Made by a program: the position numbers and the translations under genes. From Bacillota bacterium (GTDB taxonomy: Bacteria > Bacillota > Clostridia > TANB77 > CAG-465), in assembly GCA_023410645.1 (NCBI GenBank), contig JAEYPQ010000073.1, positions 1 through 64,000 of the forward strand: 64,000 nucleotides of DNA, in the 5' to 3' direction. Positions 1 through 9,358 of the stretch are shown here, piece after piece (the stretch's first letter is position 1; each line of letters begins with the position of its first letter). The notes beneath the pieces are model-generated. The model saw only the letters and a list, made by a program, of their open reading frames with translations. It did not search any database and was not told the DNA's origin.

Positions 1-13
1 TTATCACAAACGT

Positions 14-58
14 AAAAAAGAGTAAAGGTTTTCAATTGCGATGAAGTTCCTTTACTCA
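14..58 (-). terminator. Rho-independent terminator, minus strand
   Basis: Nine-base inverted repeat GAGTAAAGG/CCTTTACTC with an 18-nt loop. On the minus strand the second arm is followed at once by a run of six T. It probably ends a leftward transcript; a second hairpin lies just upstream at 91-128. Confidence 0.5.
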
Positions 59-90
59 TATATATTTTATCATACTTTCATTTAAAAGAA

Positions 91-128
91 AAGACCATTG
101 ACAAAAATACTTTGTCAACAGTCTGAAG
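91..128 (-). terminator. Rho-independent terminator, minus strand
   Basis: Hairpin with arms around TTGACAAA and TTTGTCAA, extended by AGAC/GTCT, followed on the minus strand by TTTTCTTTT. It lies directly downstream of the 163-477 gene and is the likely end of its transcript. Confidence 0.55.
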
Positions 129-162
129 AACCAACTATAACATATAGTGGTTCTCCTAATAT

Positions 163-477
163 TTACATATTATTAAGAATTTGTTTAATTTTTTTATCAA
201 TTTCTTCCAGTAATTCTTCATCATTTATATCGATTCGTTCATTTTTTATAATTTCAACCGGCTCATAAATTATTACATCTTGTTCGTCTTCGGGGGCCTT
301 TTTATCAAGTAATCTTTTAGGAAAAAAAATATAAAATTCTCTTAATTTGTCAGAAGTTAAAAATATAAAAGCTAGTCCGTAGTCCTCATCTTCATTATAA
401 TAGCTAATGTCATAATCAGTTGGAACATCAGTTCCATAATTTAAGTCATAATGATTAAATTTTGTTATTAATTCCAA
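163..477 (-). CDS. Acidic hypothetical protein, 104 aa
   Basis: I do not recognise this protein. It is soluble, with no membrane segment or signal peptide, and rich in Asp/Glu (an N-terminal cluster YNEDEDYG and a Glu/Asp/Lys-rich C-terminal helix). The start is a TTG with a strong Shine-Dalgarno (AGGAGGTGAT) a few bases upstream. It stands alone, with terminator hairpins downstream at 91-128 and 14-58. No function is proposed. Confidence 0.6.
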   Translation of the reverse strand: MELITKFNHYDLNYGTDVPTDYDISYYNEDEDYGLAFIFLTSDKLREFYIFFPKRLLDKKAPEDEQDVIIYEPVEIIKNERIDINDEELLEEIDKKIKQILNNM

Positions 478-599
478 AATGTATCACCTCCTAGGCAAAA
501 TATTAATTATTGTTATAGTCTCAGTTATCTACCACAATATAATAACATATTAAAAGATAATTGTAAATGATTTTTAATAAATATTCGCTTAGGTAATAA

Positions 600-628
600 A
601 AAAAGAGGTATAAAACCTCTAATTTTTA
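600..628 (-). terminator. Rho-independent terminator
   Basis: Stem AGAGGT/ACCTCT with a 5-nt loop. On the minus strand it is followed by a run of T. It overlaps the stop of the zinc-ribbon gene, whose transcript it should end. Confidence 0.65.
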
Positions 629-784
629 GTAATGATTATTGTTGTTTCTTGCTTTTTTAGCTCTTATACATTCTTTACATCTAGCTGGTTCGTGTAAACC
701 TCTTTCTGCGAAGAATTCTTGTTCAGCTACTGTAAAAGTAAATTCAGTTCCACAATCTTTGCAAACAATTTTTTTATCTTCCAT
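626..784 (-). CDS. Small zinc-ribbon protein, 52 aa
   Basis: A short gene with a clear ribosome site (AAGGAGG six bases before ATG). The protein has two CxxC knuckles, CKDC near residues 8-11 and CKEC near 36-39, separated by a segment containing EQEFFAERGL. This matches the family of small probable zinc-ribbon proteins common in Clostridia, in which four cysteines bind one zinc. The C-terminus is basic and Asn-rich (RAKKARNNNNHY), suggesting nucleic-acid contact, but that is inference. It stands alone upstream of a terminator. Confidence 0.75.
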   Translation of the reverse strand: MEDKKIVCKDCGTEFTFTVAEQEFFAERGLHEPARCKECIRAKKARNNNNHY

Positions 785-1017
785 GACTTATTTCCTCCTT
801 TAAGAATTTACGTTATTAGAAAAATGATTAAATTTAACTTTAAAAACAATTCTTAAAGGATAAAATTAAAACTTTCTACTTAACTAAATAATATTATATC
901 ATAAAACATATTTTTTTCAATAGCTTTATCTGAATTTTATGTTTTTTATGCAATATTACTTAAATTATACTCAATTCTTATATATGTTATGCTAAATATT
1001 TTAAATATTCTAATATT

Positions 1018-1542
1018 TTACAATAATTTTAGGTTTATAATTAAAATTGTAGTAACAATAGCTACAAAATCAGCTATTAAACCTGCAATTAAGGTTCCTC
1101 TTAACCTTTTTATTTTAGCAGCTCCAAAAAGTATTGTTATACAGTAAAGCGTTGTCTCAGTTGCACCCATTATTATTGATGCTATCTTACCAGAGATTGA
1201 ATCAGGTCCAGACTCTTTGAATATATCAATAACAGCTGACATTGACGCGCCACCAGAAAGTGGCCTCAATAAAAATAAAGGGACAACATTAGAAGGTATT
1301 CCCAAACTTGATAATAGTGGACTTATTGGTTTAAGTATTAACTCAAGCGCTCCTGTATTTCTAAGTAGCCCAATCGCTATTGTTATTGCAAAAATATATG
1401 GAAATATATTATATACCACCTTTAATCCATCTAGACAGCCTTCAATAAATAATTTAAATACATCTTTTTTTTCAAAAATTCCAATAAAAACTATAATTAA
1501 AATTGCAATTGGAACAGAGGCAACTATAAAATAATTTAACAT
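1018..1542 (-). CDS. spmB: Spore maturation protein B
   Basis: A 174-residue integral membrane protein of the nucleoside-recognition/Gate family, with several hydrophobic helices and the conserved RPLSGGASMSAV and GATETTLYC segments typical of SpmB. In Bacillus subtilis SpmA and SpmB act together in spore core dehydration. Here it lies two bases downstream of spmA, so the pair is an operon. Length is normal and the protein appears intact. It supports a spore-forming host. Confidence 0.93.
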   Translation of the reverse strand: MLNYFIVASVPIAILIIVFIGIFEKKDVFKLFIEGCLDGLKVVYNIFPYIFAITIAIGLLRNTGALELILKPISPLLSSLGIPSNVVPLFLLRPLSGGASMSAVIDIFKESGPDSISGKIASIIMGATETTLYCITILFGAAKIKRLRGTLIAGLIADFVAIVTTILIINLKLL

Positions 1543-1544
1543 AT

Positions 1545-2120
1545 TTACTCCATTTTCTTATTTAAAATTTTTATACTTATCAGCCCTACTGTGAGTGCTA
1601 GTACTGTTACAATCCAAATAGGAACAACTATCTCTGTCGGATTACTGGATCCATATAACGATCTTAATGCAATCATACTTGTTGGTATTAATTGTATGGA
1701 TGCCGTATTAATTAATACAAATGTAGTCATATTATTACTTGGTCTCTCTTTATTTTTATTTTCCTTTTGTAATTCCTCTATCGCCTTAATTCCGTTTAAT
1801 GTAGATGCATTTCCAACACCAAGAATATTGCTAGTTATATTTAAACTCATATATCCTATTGCTTTTTCATTTAATTCATCTTTATCAAATAATTTAACAA
1901 TAAGTCTTGAAAAAAATCTCGAAAATGTTTTTATTGCATTAGTTTTTTCAAATATATTAAATATTCCACTCCAAAAACACATCATGCCTGCAAGAGTTAA
2001 TATATTTTCAACAGAACTCTTCCCACTATTTGTTATACTATTTATTACTGTTTCAGCATTACCAGTAAATATTGCTAAACCTATACTAAATATAATCATA
2101 AAAGACCAAATCTTAGACAT
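1545..2120 (-). CDS. spmA: Spore maturation protein A
   Basis: A 191-residue membrane protein, first gene of the spmA-spmB pair. SpmA features include the early GMMCFWSGIF segment, the central NITSNILGVGNASTLNGIKA block, which also contains a nucleoside-recognition-like motif, and SIQLIPTSMIALR near the C-terminus. Known role: with SpmB, dehydration of the spore core and heat resistance. The next gene upstream (HD protein) is about 110 bp away behind its own terminator, so this pair is probably transcribed on its own. Confidence 0.93.
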   Translation of the reverse strand: MSKIWSFMIIFSIGLAIFTGNAETVINSITNSGKSSVENILTLAGMMCFWSGIFNIFEKTNAIKTFSRFFSRLIVKLFDKDELNEKAIGYMSLNITSNILGVGNASTLNGIKAIEELQKENKNKERPSNNMTTFVLINTASIQLIPTSMIALRSLYGSSNPTEIVVPIWIVTVLALTVGLISIKILNKKME

Positions 2121-2215
2121 TAAATCACCACATTTTTATTTTATACTAATACTTACAATATATGTTTTATTAAAATTTTATATGAATCTTATAAATATTA
2201 ATAATTGATATAAAA

Positions 2216-2245
2216 AAATAGGATTTAAAATTAAACCCTATTTAA
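2216..2245 (-). terminator. Terminator of the HD-domain gene
   Basis: Imperfect stem AATAGGGTTTAA/TTAAATCCTATT overlapping the end of the HD gene, followed on the minus strand by a run of T. Confidence 0.55.
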
Positions 2246-2716
2246 AAACTTTATAGATTTTATTATCTCACTAATACAAACAATTTTATCAGTTATAATT
2301 ATTACATATGTTTCTTTATATTTTGGTAGATCAATATTTAAAGGCCACATATGTTTTAATATCATATCTTCTTCTATATCATTTAATATAAAATACCTTT
2401 TTGCATTTTTAAGAGATACTCTAGAATGCAAAAATCCATGCTTTTTAAAGAATTTTTGTGCTTTTCTTTTATGCCAATCATACAAGAAAAAATCATGTAA
2501 AATACCTGCTCTCGCACAAGATCTATAATCCATACCTAAGAATTTACAAAGTTTGTAATTCATAATTGAAACACTTATACAATGCTCAAGACATGTTACA
2601 TCCCCATGATGCATGTATTCTTTCATTTCTTGTATCTTACTATTATTTATTAAATCTTTAACACATTCATAATATTCTTGATCAATATCAATTTTTCTAT
2701 TTTTTAAATTTATCAT
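2231..2716 (-). CDS. HD-domain metal-dependent phosphohydrolase
   Basis: About 161 residues from the ATG at 2716, preferred because GGGGAG lies four bases before it. HD-superfamily elements are visible: an early His (HHGDVTCLEHC), the metal-binding HD pair in ILHDFFLYDW, a His in LKHMWPLN and a late Asp in IITDK. Such proteins hydrolyse phosphomonoesters or diesters, often of nucleotides; the substrate cannot be read from sequence. It matches a widespread clostridial HD-protein family. It is monocistronic and located just upstream of spmA. Confidence 0.75.
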   Translation of the reverse strand: MINLKNRKIDIDQEYYECVKDLINNSKIQEMKEYMHHGDVTCLEHCISVSIMNYKLCKFLGMDYRSCARAGILHDFFLYDWHKRKAQKFFKKHGFLHSRVSLKNAKRYFILNDIEEDMILKHMWPLNIDLPKYKETYVIIITDKIVCISEIIKSIKFLNRV

Positions 2717-2930
2717 TATACTCCCCATATTAATATTATATACATTTAAAACTGTTAATAATCAAAAATAATATAATATTTTTTTCATATTGTTGTTAAA
2801 CTTACATTATTATAATATATTTTATATCACCTTTATGCATAAATCAAGTAATCATAAAACTATTTAATTGATTATTGTAAAAAAAATTAAAATTTAGTAT
2901 AATTAATTTATTAATTATAGGAGAATATAA

Positions 2931-3866
2931 ATGGATATAAAAAAATATATAAATGATAACTCAAGTCAAGCCTCTAAAGATAAAATCAAAAAAATTTATT
3001 ATACAAAGAAATTACTTGCTTTTATGCTAATAGTTTCTTTTGTGATATGGTACATACTTGTTGGAAGTTTTGCTGAACCACCTTTTATATCTCATATTAT
3101 AGGAGTAATTATTTTATTTTGTATATTTGGATATATATTTTTACTTGGCGAATTTACATCTATAGTAAATAATATAGTAATTGAAGCTTATTTACTTAAG
3201 CATCCTAACACTAAATATTTGGTAGCAAGTCCAATAGAAGAAACTTACTATGCAAAATCAAATATACTACCAGATTATATTGATATTAGTACATATAACT
3301 ACTTTAATATTCCATACAATAATTTAAATATTGAAGTATCTGGAATTAGAATAAAATCAGAATATAAAAATTCAAAATCTGTTGAAACAAAAAGTACGAC
3401 TAGCTATACTGGTATGTTTGGTAAAGTAGATTTGCCAAATAATTATAACAATGCTCTAATTATAAGAAAAAAAACTGGTATTATGGATGAAATTGTATCT
3501 TCAACACTAAATAAAGAGTCAATAAACATATTTAATATTATAAAGAAAATAAGAGATAATGATAACGACTTAGACGAATTTGAAAAAGAATATGAAGTAC
3601 TTTCACAAAATGTTAACATTAACAATTTAAATATTGATATAGAAAATGCTATATTGGACTTTAATAATATAACTGGATATAAAATAGAATTATCAATTAT
3701 AGATAATGTTTTATTCTTTAAGATACCAATGTTTTCTTTCTTCAATGTATCTTTTAATAGCAAAAATATTGATGATAAAGAAATCGAAAATAATATAATT
3801 TTACTAGATCAATTATGTTTCTTAGCACAAAAAATAATAGATTCATTACAAGAAATTAAATTTTAA
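2931..3866 (+). CDS. Two-helix membrane protein, DUF3137-like
   Basis: 311 residues. Two transmembrane helices lie at about residues 29-47 and 53-74, followed by a long cytoplasmic-looking domain with alternating beta-type and acidic segments. This architecture resembles the DUF3137 family of uncharacterised bacterial membrane proteins; I assign that only tentatively. The start is ATG after AGGAG. It stands on the plus strand ahead of dapL with a 69-bp gap and no terminator visible, so co-transcription with dapL is possible but there is no functional reason for it. Confidence 0.6.
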   Translation: MDIKKYINDNSSQASKDKIKKIYYTKKLLAFMLIVSFVIWYILVGSFAEPPFISHIIGVIILFCIFGYIFLLGEFTSIVNNIVIEAYLLKHPNTKYLVASPIEETYYAKSNILPDYIDISTYNYFNIPYNNLNIEVSGIRIKSEYKNSKSVETKSTTSYTGMFGKVDLPNNYNNALIIRKKTGIMDEIVSSTLNKESINIFNIIKKIRDNDNDLDEFEKEYEVLSQNVNINNLNIDIENAILDFNNITGYKIELSIIDNVLFFKIPMFSFFNVSFNSKNIDDKEIENNIILLDQLCFLAQKIIDSLQEIKF

Positions 3867-3935
3867 ACTATAAACATTAATATAAGAATTTTTATTAAAT
3901 CAAATGAATATGTTTTAACAATAGGAGTTGATTTA

Positions 3936-5117
3936 ATGTCAAATATTAACAAGAATTTTTTAAAATTAAAAGAAAATTATTTGTTCTCTGAAGTGGCTAA
4001 TAGAAAAAGAGCATATCTAGAAAAATTTCCAGATAAGAAAATAATAAGTTTAGGAATTGGTGATGTAACTCTTCCACTACCAAAGGTTTGTACTAATGCA
4101 ATGAAACATGCAGTATGGGAAATGTCTTTAAAATCTTCCTTTAAAGGATATGGTCCAGAACAAGGTTATTCCTTTTTAGCAGAAGAAATATGTAAAGATT
4201 ATATTAAATACAATGTATTTTTAAATAATAATGAAATATTTATTAGTGATGGGGTAAAGAGCGATATTGCAAACATAACGGACTTATTTTCAAAAGACAA
4301 TACAGTTTTAATACCAGATCCTGTATACCCTGTATATGTGGATACAAATATAATGAATGGAAGACAAATAGAATATGTTGATGGAAATGAAGATAATAAC
4401 TTTTTACCTATACCAAACCATAAGAAGCATGTTGATATAATATATTTATGCTCACCTAACAATCCAACTGGAAGTGTTTATAACAAAAATCAATTAAAAG
4501 CCTGGGTAGATTATGCACTAGATAACAAAGCTGTAATTCTTTTTGATAGTGCATATCACTGTTATATAAAAGATAATAATTTACCAAAAAGTATATATGA
4601 AATTGAAGATGCAAAAAAATGTGCAATTGAATTTTGCAGTTTTTCAAAAAATGCTGGATTTACTGGTGTTAGATGTGGATACACTGTAATACCAAAAGAA
4701 TTAATTGTTGATAATTCTTCAATTAATAAATTATGGTTAAGAAGACAATGTACTAAATTCAACGGCGTTTCTTATATTACGCAAAAAGCAGCACAAGCAA
4801 TTTTTTCGGAAGAAGGAAATACACAAATTCAGAATATGATTAATTATTATATGGATAATGCAAAAAAAATAACAGACTTTCTTGAAAACAAAAGTATATA
4901 TTATACTGGTGGTGTTAATGCGCCATATATATGGTTAAAATGTCCTAATAATATCAAATCATGGGAATTCTTTGACTTACTTTTAAATGAAGCAAATGTA
5001 ATTGGTACACCAGGTGTTGGGTTTGGAAATAATGGTGAAGGATATTTTAGATTAACTGCATTTGGTGATAAAAATGATACTGAAGAAGCAATAAAAAGAT
5101 TGGATAATATATTATAA
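3936..5117 (+). CDS. dapL: LL-diaminopimelate aminotransferase
   Basis: A 393-residue class I/II PLP aminotransferase. Family signatures: GIGDVTLPLP near residue 41, GYGPEQGY, SDGVKSDIANI, the CSPNNPTG motif, and the PLP lysine in FSKNAGFTGVR (Lys238). DapL converts tetrahydrodipicolinate to LL-diaminopimelate in one step, feeding lysine and meso-DAP peptidoglycan synthesis. Length matches the family (about 390-410). No lysine riboswitch or T-box is evident in the short upstream gap. A strong terminator follows. Confidence 0.92.
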   Translation: MSNINKNFLKLKENYLFSEVANRKRAYLEKFPDKKIISLGIGDVTLPLPKVCTNAMKHAVWEMSLKSSFKGYGPEQGYSFLAEEICKDYIKYNVFLNNNEIFISDGVKSDIANITDLFSKDNTVLIPDPVYPVYVDTNIMNGRQIEYVDGNEDNNFLPIPNHKKHVDIIYLCSPNNPTGSVYNKNQLKAWVDYALDNKAVILFDSAYHCYIKDNNLPKSIYEIEDAKKCAIEFCSFSKNAGFTGVRCGYTVIPKELIVDNSSINKLWLRRQCTKFNGVSYITQKAAQAIFSEEGNTQIQNMINYYMDNAKKITDFLENKSIYYTGGVNAPYIWLKCPNNIKSWEFFDLLLNEANVIGTPGVGFGNNGEGYFRLTAFGDKNDTEEAIKRLDNIL

Positions 5118-5142
5118 TTAAGAAAATATATATAACTATAAT

Positions 5143-5173
5143 AAAAGGTAAGACATAGTTGACTTACCTTTTT
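5143..5173. terminator. Bidirectional terminator between convergent genes
   Basis: Perfect 10-bp stem AAAAGGTAAG/CTTACCTTTT with a 10-nt loop, flanked by A and T tracts, so it can end dapL and the convergent 5218-6339 gene. Confidence 0.8.
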
Positions 5174-5217
5174 CTTAAATATTAATCAAATATTTCATTA
5201 AAAAATATTATTCTTTA

Positions 5218-6339
5218 TTAAATCATATTATCATTAAATTTTGTATATTTCAAATCATTAAATATATTTCTTCTTATATAATAATATGCTTTTTTTGCCA
5301 ATATATTTAATTGTAATGATTTATCATATACGAAATTTTTTTCTATATCTAGACATCTTTGATAAATGTAAAATATTGCATCATCGGCATAATCTTCATC
5401 TTTCCCTCTAATTTTAAATATGCTAGTTATCTTTCTGGATATATTTATTAATTTTTTTCTAAGTAATTCATATATTTCTTTTTGAAATGATTTTGTACAA
5501 TCACTGTTATTACTTATCCAAAACCCATTTAGATTTTTATTTATTGAATTCTTATTATGACTATATTGTTTATAATTTTTACTATAATACATCAGAAAAA
5601 TATTATAATCAATCCTATGCTCTTTACATAGACGTATAATTTCATTTTTACTATGATATTTTCCAGTTGGGCTTTCCTGAAGTAGGTAAATAATAATCTC
5701 AGTAGATATTTTAAAAAACTCTTGATTAAATATTCTAATTTTTGCTTTGGGATTTCCTTTAATAAATTCTAATTGATTATCATTAATATTTAAATAATAT
5801 ATGACTTCTGCCTCTGTGATCTTAAATATATTTTTAATATTTAAAATATCATTATACATTATATAATATTTATAATTAATAAATCTATTTATTTCTCTTT
5901 TCAATGTAATTTCTTTTTTTTCTAGTAAATAATTATTAAGTAAGTCTTCTATATTAAACTTTGTTTTTCTAATATTTATCGGCATATTCTTTATTAATAA
6001 TCTATTACAAGAGCTATTTGATAATTTTAAATAATTGCATATTAATCTTTTATTTGTTCTATATTTTAATGATAAATTTTCCAAATTCTTATTTTTCAAT
6101 ATTTTTATTTTCATTAAACTCCTTAATATTTTTATATTAATCTTCTTTTCATCATCGTACAAATTTACTTTTAATTTTATTCTACATTTCCTTATGTTTT
6201 TTATTCCAAATATAATAGATAATTTTTTAATATCTATATTTAACTCTTTTGATATTTTAACTAAAAAGTTATAAGAAATAAAATCACCATCTAAAATTTT
6301 GTATCTACTAATAATGTTATCATATAAATCATTGTTCAT
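5218..6339 (-). CDS. Putative regulator: HTH-like segments plus sigma-region-2-like tail
   Basis: 373 residues, extremely rich in Ile, Asn and Lys. I do not recognise it as a named family. Several segments look like degenerate helix-turn-helix units (LENLSLKYRTNKRLICNYL; FKITEAEVIYYLNI; IIRLCKEHRIDYNIFL). The last 75 residues resemble sigma-70 region 2: a helix, then GKDEDYADDAIFYIYQRC, with the acidic DED..DDA pattern seen where sigma factors read EDLxQEaf. If correct, the order is unusual (HTH units first, region 2 last) and no region 4 follows. It is monocistronic, convergent with dapL. Function is inference only. Confidence 0.55.
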   Translation of the reverse strand: MNNDLYDNIISRYKILDGDFISYNFLVKISKELNIDIKKLSIIFGIKNIRKCRIKLKVNLYDDEKKINIKILRSLMKIKILKNKNLENLSLKYRTNKRLICNYLKLSNSSCNRLLIKNMPINIRKTKFNIEDLLNNYLLEKKEITLKREINRFINYKYYIMYNDILNIKNIFKITEAEVIYYLNINDNQLEFIKGNPKAKIRIFNQEFFKISTEIIIYLLQESPTGKYHSKNEIIRLCKEHRIDYNIFLMYYSKNYKQYSHNKNSINKNLNGFWISNNSDCTKSFQKEIYELLRKKLINISRKITSIFKIRGKDEDYADDAIFYIYQRCLDIEKNFVYDKSLQLNILAKKAYYYIRRNIFNDLKYTKFNDNMI

Positions 6340-6851
6340 ATAAAATCCCCCTTATTAATTTAATAATATCATTAAATTATAAATAATAATAGAGGTAATT
6401 TTTAACAATTTATTAATTAATATTTATTTTATATTTAAAAACTATACATTATTTTTAGAATTATTTTCTCACTTTAAATTCAACAATTTTTCTATTTTTA
6501 TAATACAAAAAATTTTCTAATTTTGAACTCTCCTTAATAATAAGATTGTAATTTTTTATTTATTAACCTATACTTGTTTTAACGAGCTTCTATAAATACT
6601 TTATTTTTCTCATCATATTACAAATTTAGATAAAAATAAGAAATTTTTTCTATTATAATATCAATATGGGGGTGATACTATTGATATAAAAAATATATTG
6701 AAGTATTAGATATTAAATTAAGAGAAAAAAACTTTGATAAAAGGCGTTACTTTATATCATAAGTCTATTGGTAATAGGAAATAATATTTTTGATAATAAA
6801 GTATTTAAAAATACATGAATTTATTAAATGAAAGAAAAGGAAAAATAAAAC
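6340..6851. other. AT-rich 0.5-kb gap with a possible decayed small ORF
   Basis: Mostly structureless AT-rich DNA. At 6666-6674 a ribosome-site-like GGGGGTGAT is followed by a reading frame that stops at once. Shifting by one base in the A-run near 6690 would give about 26 codons ending near 6760. This could be a frameshifted small gene or chance. Nothing else supportable is seen. Confidence 0.3.
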
Positions 6852-7049
6852 ATGATATATATTGATAAAGAAATATTAGATTCTTATATGTCTCAGATAT
6901 ATGGTGGATACATAAATGTCATAGGAAAAATAACGAAAGATTGTAGTATGCCTGAAGATAGTTTTAGTTTATATAATGATGAGATGGGAAAAGCATTAAA
7001 TAATGTTAAAGAAACAATGTATAAAATGTATTTACAAAATTATAGTTAA
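6852..7049 (+). CDS. Hypothetical protein, 65 aa
   Basis: A small plus-strand gene preceded by an A/G-rich ribosome site (AAAAGGAAAAATAAAAC). The soluble, helical protein has no recognisable motif. It is followed by a strong palindromic terminator, which supports it being expressed. No family assigned. Confidence 0.45.
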   Translation: MIYIDKEILDSYMSQIYGGYINVIGKITKDCSMPEDSFSLYNDEMGKALNNVKETMYKMYLQNYS

Positions 7050-7112
7050 TCTTTTATTGTTACACCTATAGCTTTATATTTTGAATAATTATATTTCTAT
7101 AATAAATGATAT

Positions 7113-7149
7113 AAATACGGTATACTTAAAAATAAAATATACCGTATTT
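7113..7149. terminator. Terminator between the 65-aa gene and vanT
   Basis: Perfect 12-bp stem AAATACGGTATA/TATACCGTATTT followed by T-rich sequence on both strands, placed between convergent genes. Confidence 0.7.
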
Positions 7150-7231
7150 TATTTAAACAAATATATAATTATTTTTTTTATTATATATTTGCTTAAATAT
7201 TATTAATTTCTCAGATTTTACAACTTCGTTA

Positions 7232-9358
7232 CTATTTATATATTATAATTATCCTCTGGCCTAATCTACTTAAAATTTCATTACTAATTGTATTGGATTT
7301 TTCAGATAAATATGTTAAATCTATATTCTCATCTGAATCCTTACCTATTAAAGTAACTATATCATCTAAATTTACATTATCTATGTCTGTAATATCAATA
7401 ATTAATTGATCCATACATATATTTCCAACAATATTTGCCTTATTTCCATTTACAATTACATGCATATCAATATTAGATAAATTTCTTGGATATCCATCAG
7501 CATAACCTATCGGAACAACTGCAAGTTTACTTGGTTTAGTTGTAATATAATTTCTTGAATAACTAACGGATTCGCCACTTTCAACTTCTCGTATTAAAAC
7601 AATTCTTGATTTTAAACTAAGTATTGGTCTTAAATCTAAAATTGTTTTAGTTTCTACACTATTACTTAGCACACCATACATACCAATACCTATCCTTACA
7701 ATATCAAAATCTTTATCATAATAATTTAAAACACCATATGTACTGTGAATATGTATTTTACCTACATCTATATTCATATCCTTTAAATTATTTATTGTAT
7801 TTTTAAAAGATTGTATTTGATTATTTGTAAATTCAACATCTGATTCATTTAAACTATCTGAAACTGATAAATGACTATATATACCTTTTACTATTATATT
7901 TTTATATGTATATATTTCAGCTATTGAAAGTGTATCATGAAAATCAAGTCCCATTCTCCTCATTCCAGTATCAATCTTTATATGAACATGTATCTTTTTC
8001 CCATATGTATTAATTTCATATGCATGTTCTTTACTTATTACTGTCAGAGTTATATTATGTTTTTTAACAAGATCTATTGTATCTTTGGTAATCATTGTAT
8101 AACCTAAAACTAGTATCTCACCTTTAATCCCAGATTTTCTTAACTTAATAGCTTCTATAAGTTCCGCTACTGCATAATATTTAATACCTATTTTAGAAAG
8201 TCTTTCACAAATTTTGGCATACCCATGTCCATATGCATTAGCTTTAACAACAGTCATTATATCCGTACTTTCAGCGATTATTTTTTTAAATTCATGTATG
8301 TTATGTTCTAAATTATCAAGATCAATTTCAGCCCACGTTCTAATTTTATTTAAACTATGTTTTTTACCGATTTTAACTGTAGTAAAAATCCAAGATACTA
8401 AATAAGTTATGCTAAAAACAAGTATAAATAATATAACACTATTTGAAATAATTAATTTTAAACCATTTATGTGTTTAGCTATATTTTGTAACAGTATAAT
8501 AACTATAGGATGAAGTATATAAATGTACATTGATATATTTCTTAAATTCTTGTTTGATTTACATTTAATAGATAATAGATTTATAAAAAGAAAATATATT
8601 GTCGGTATAAGTATAATATACATACTATCATATCTAACTAAATTAAATTTATGGGTTATTATTCCCTCCACAATAAGTAGTATAAACGATATTATTAAAT
8701 ATATTTTTTTATATTTCATATTTCTTAGTTTATCAATGTTATTTGATAAAAAAAATCCTAATGCAATAAAAATTGGGGTAAAAAATATACCATTTCTTGT
8801 ATAATCAACAAAATTAAATATATAACTATATAATGTTTCTACAACTTTATTATTTTCTATTAATCCATAGTAATTATCTCCAAATAATCCAACCATATAT
8901 AATAATAAAGTTATAATAATTGTATACTTTATTTTAAATTTACTATATAAGAAATATGTAATATATATTCCTAGCATTAAAGCTGGTAAATACCATAAAT
9001 GATAAAATGTTCCGTTAATAAATATATCTAATATAAATTTATATATCGTATTTCTTGAAAAATAACCTCCATATATATTAAATGGAATATATATAATAAT
9101 ATTAATTAAATAGATTATCCCAATTTTTTTAATATAATTATTTATAACACCTTTTTTACTATCTTTTAATTTAGATGCTAGAAAAAAACCAGTTACAATG
9201 AAAAAGAATGGTACTGCAATTCTAGCTATAATCCTTGTTAATATTAAATTACCATATATACTATAACTTAAAAGTGGATCAGTATGCACCATAACAACTA
9301 AAAAAGCGGCTAAAACTTTAAAATAGTCTAATGCTCCATAATTATTTCTTGTACTCAT
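7232..9358 (-). CDS. vanT: VanT-type membrane serine/alanine racemase
   Basis: About 708 residues from the ATG at 9358, preferred because AGAAGG sits nine bases upstream; an in-frame extension reaches 9376. The N-terminal half (about residues 5-335) is a multi-helix acyltransferase-3 membrane domain starting LDYFKVLAAFLVVMVH. The C-terminal half is a complete alanine-racemase fold: the PLP lysine in VVKANAYGHGY (about residue 372), HIHSTYG, RIGIGMYG, the catalytic-Tyr region SVSYSRNY, and VVPIGYADGYPR. This two-domain fusion defines VanT, which supplies D-Ser for D-Ala-D-Ser precursors in VanC/E/G-type glycopeptide resistance. It overlaps the end of vanXY by 17 bp, third gene of the operon. 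D-Ser versus D-Ala preference cannot be proven from sequence. Confidence 0.9.
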   Translation of the reverse strand: MSTRNNYGALDYFKVLAAFLVVMVHTDPLLSYSIYGNLILTRIIARIAVPFFFIVTGFFLASKLKDSKKGVINNYIKKIGIIYLINIIIYIPFNIYGGYFSRNTIYKFILDIFINGTFYHLWYLPALMLGIYITYFLYSKFKIKYTIIITLLLYMVGLFGDNYYGLIENNKVVETLYSYIFNFVDYTRNGIFFTPIFIALGFFLSNNIDKLRNMKYKKIYLIISFILLIVEGIITHKFNLVRYDSMYIILIPTIYFLFINLLSIKCKSNKNLRNISMYIYILHPIVIILLQNIAKHINGLKLIISNSVILFILVFSITYLVSWIFTTVKIGKKHSLNKIRTWAEIDLDNLEHNIHEFKKIIAESTDIMTVVKANAYGHGYAKICERLSKIGIKYYAVAELIEAIKLRKSGIKGEILVLGYTMITKDTIDLVKKHNITLTVISKEHAYEINTYGKKIHVHIKIDTGMRRMGLDFHDTLSIAEIYTYKNIIVKGIYSHLSVSDSLNESDVEFTNNQIQSFKNTINNLKDMNIDVGKIHIHSTYGVLNYYDKDFDIVRIGIGMYGVLSNSVETKTILDLRPILSLKSRIVLIREVESGESVSYSRNYITTKPSKLAVVPIGYADGYPRNLSNIDMHVIVNGNKANIVGNICMDQLIIDITDIDNVNLDDIVTLIGKDSDENIDLTYLSEKSNTISNEILSRLGQRIIIIYK

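Noticed and set aside
1591..2208. Plus-strand 205-aa open frame opposite spmA
   Set aside because: It is an antisense shadow of the well-supported spmA gene, with no ribosome site and a composition that mirrors the sense codons.
3867..3935. Lysine riboswitch or T-box leader for dapL
   Set aside because: The gap is only 69 bp and shows no conserved stems, so there is no room for either element.
6661..6760. A translated small gene after GGGGGTGAT
   Set aside because: The frame stops after two codons; reading on needs a one-base shift in an A-run, which cannot be told from chance.
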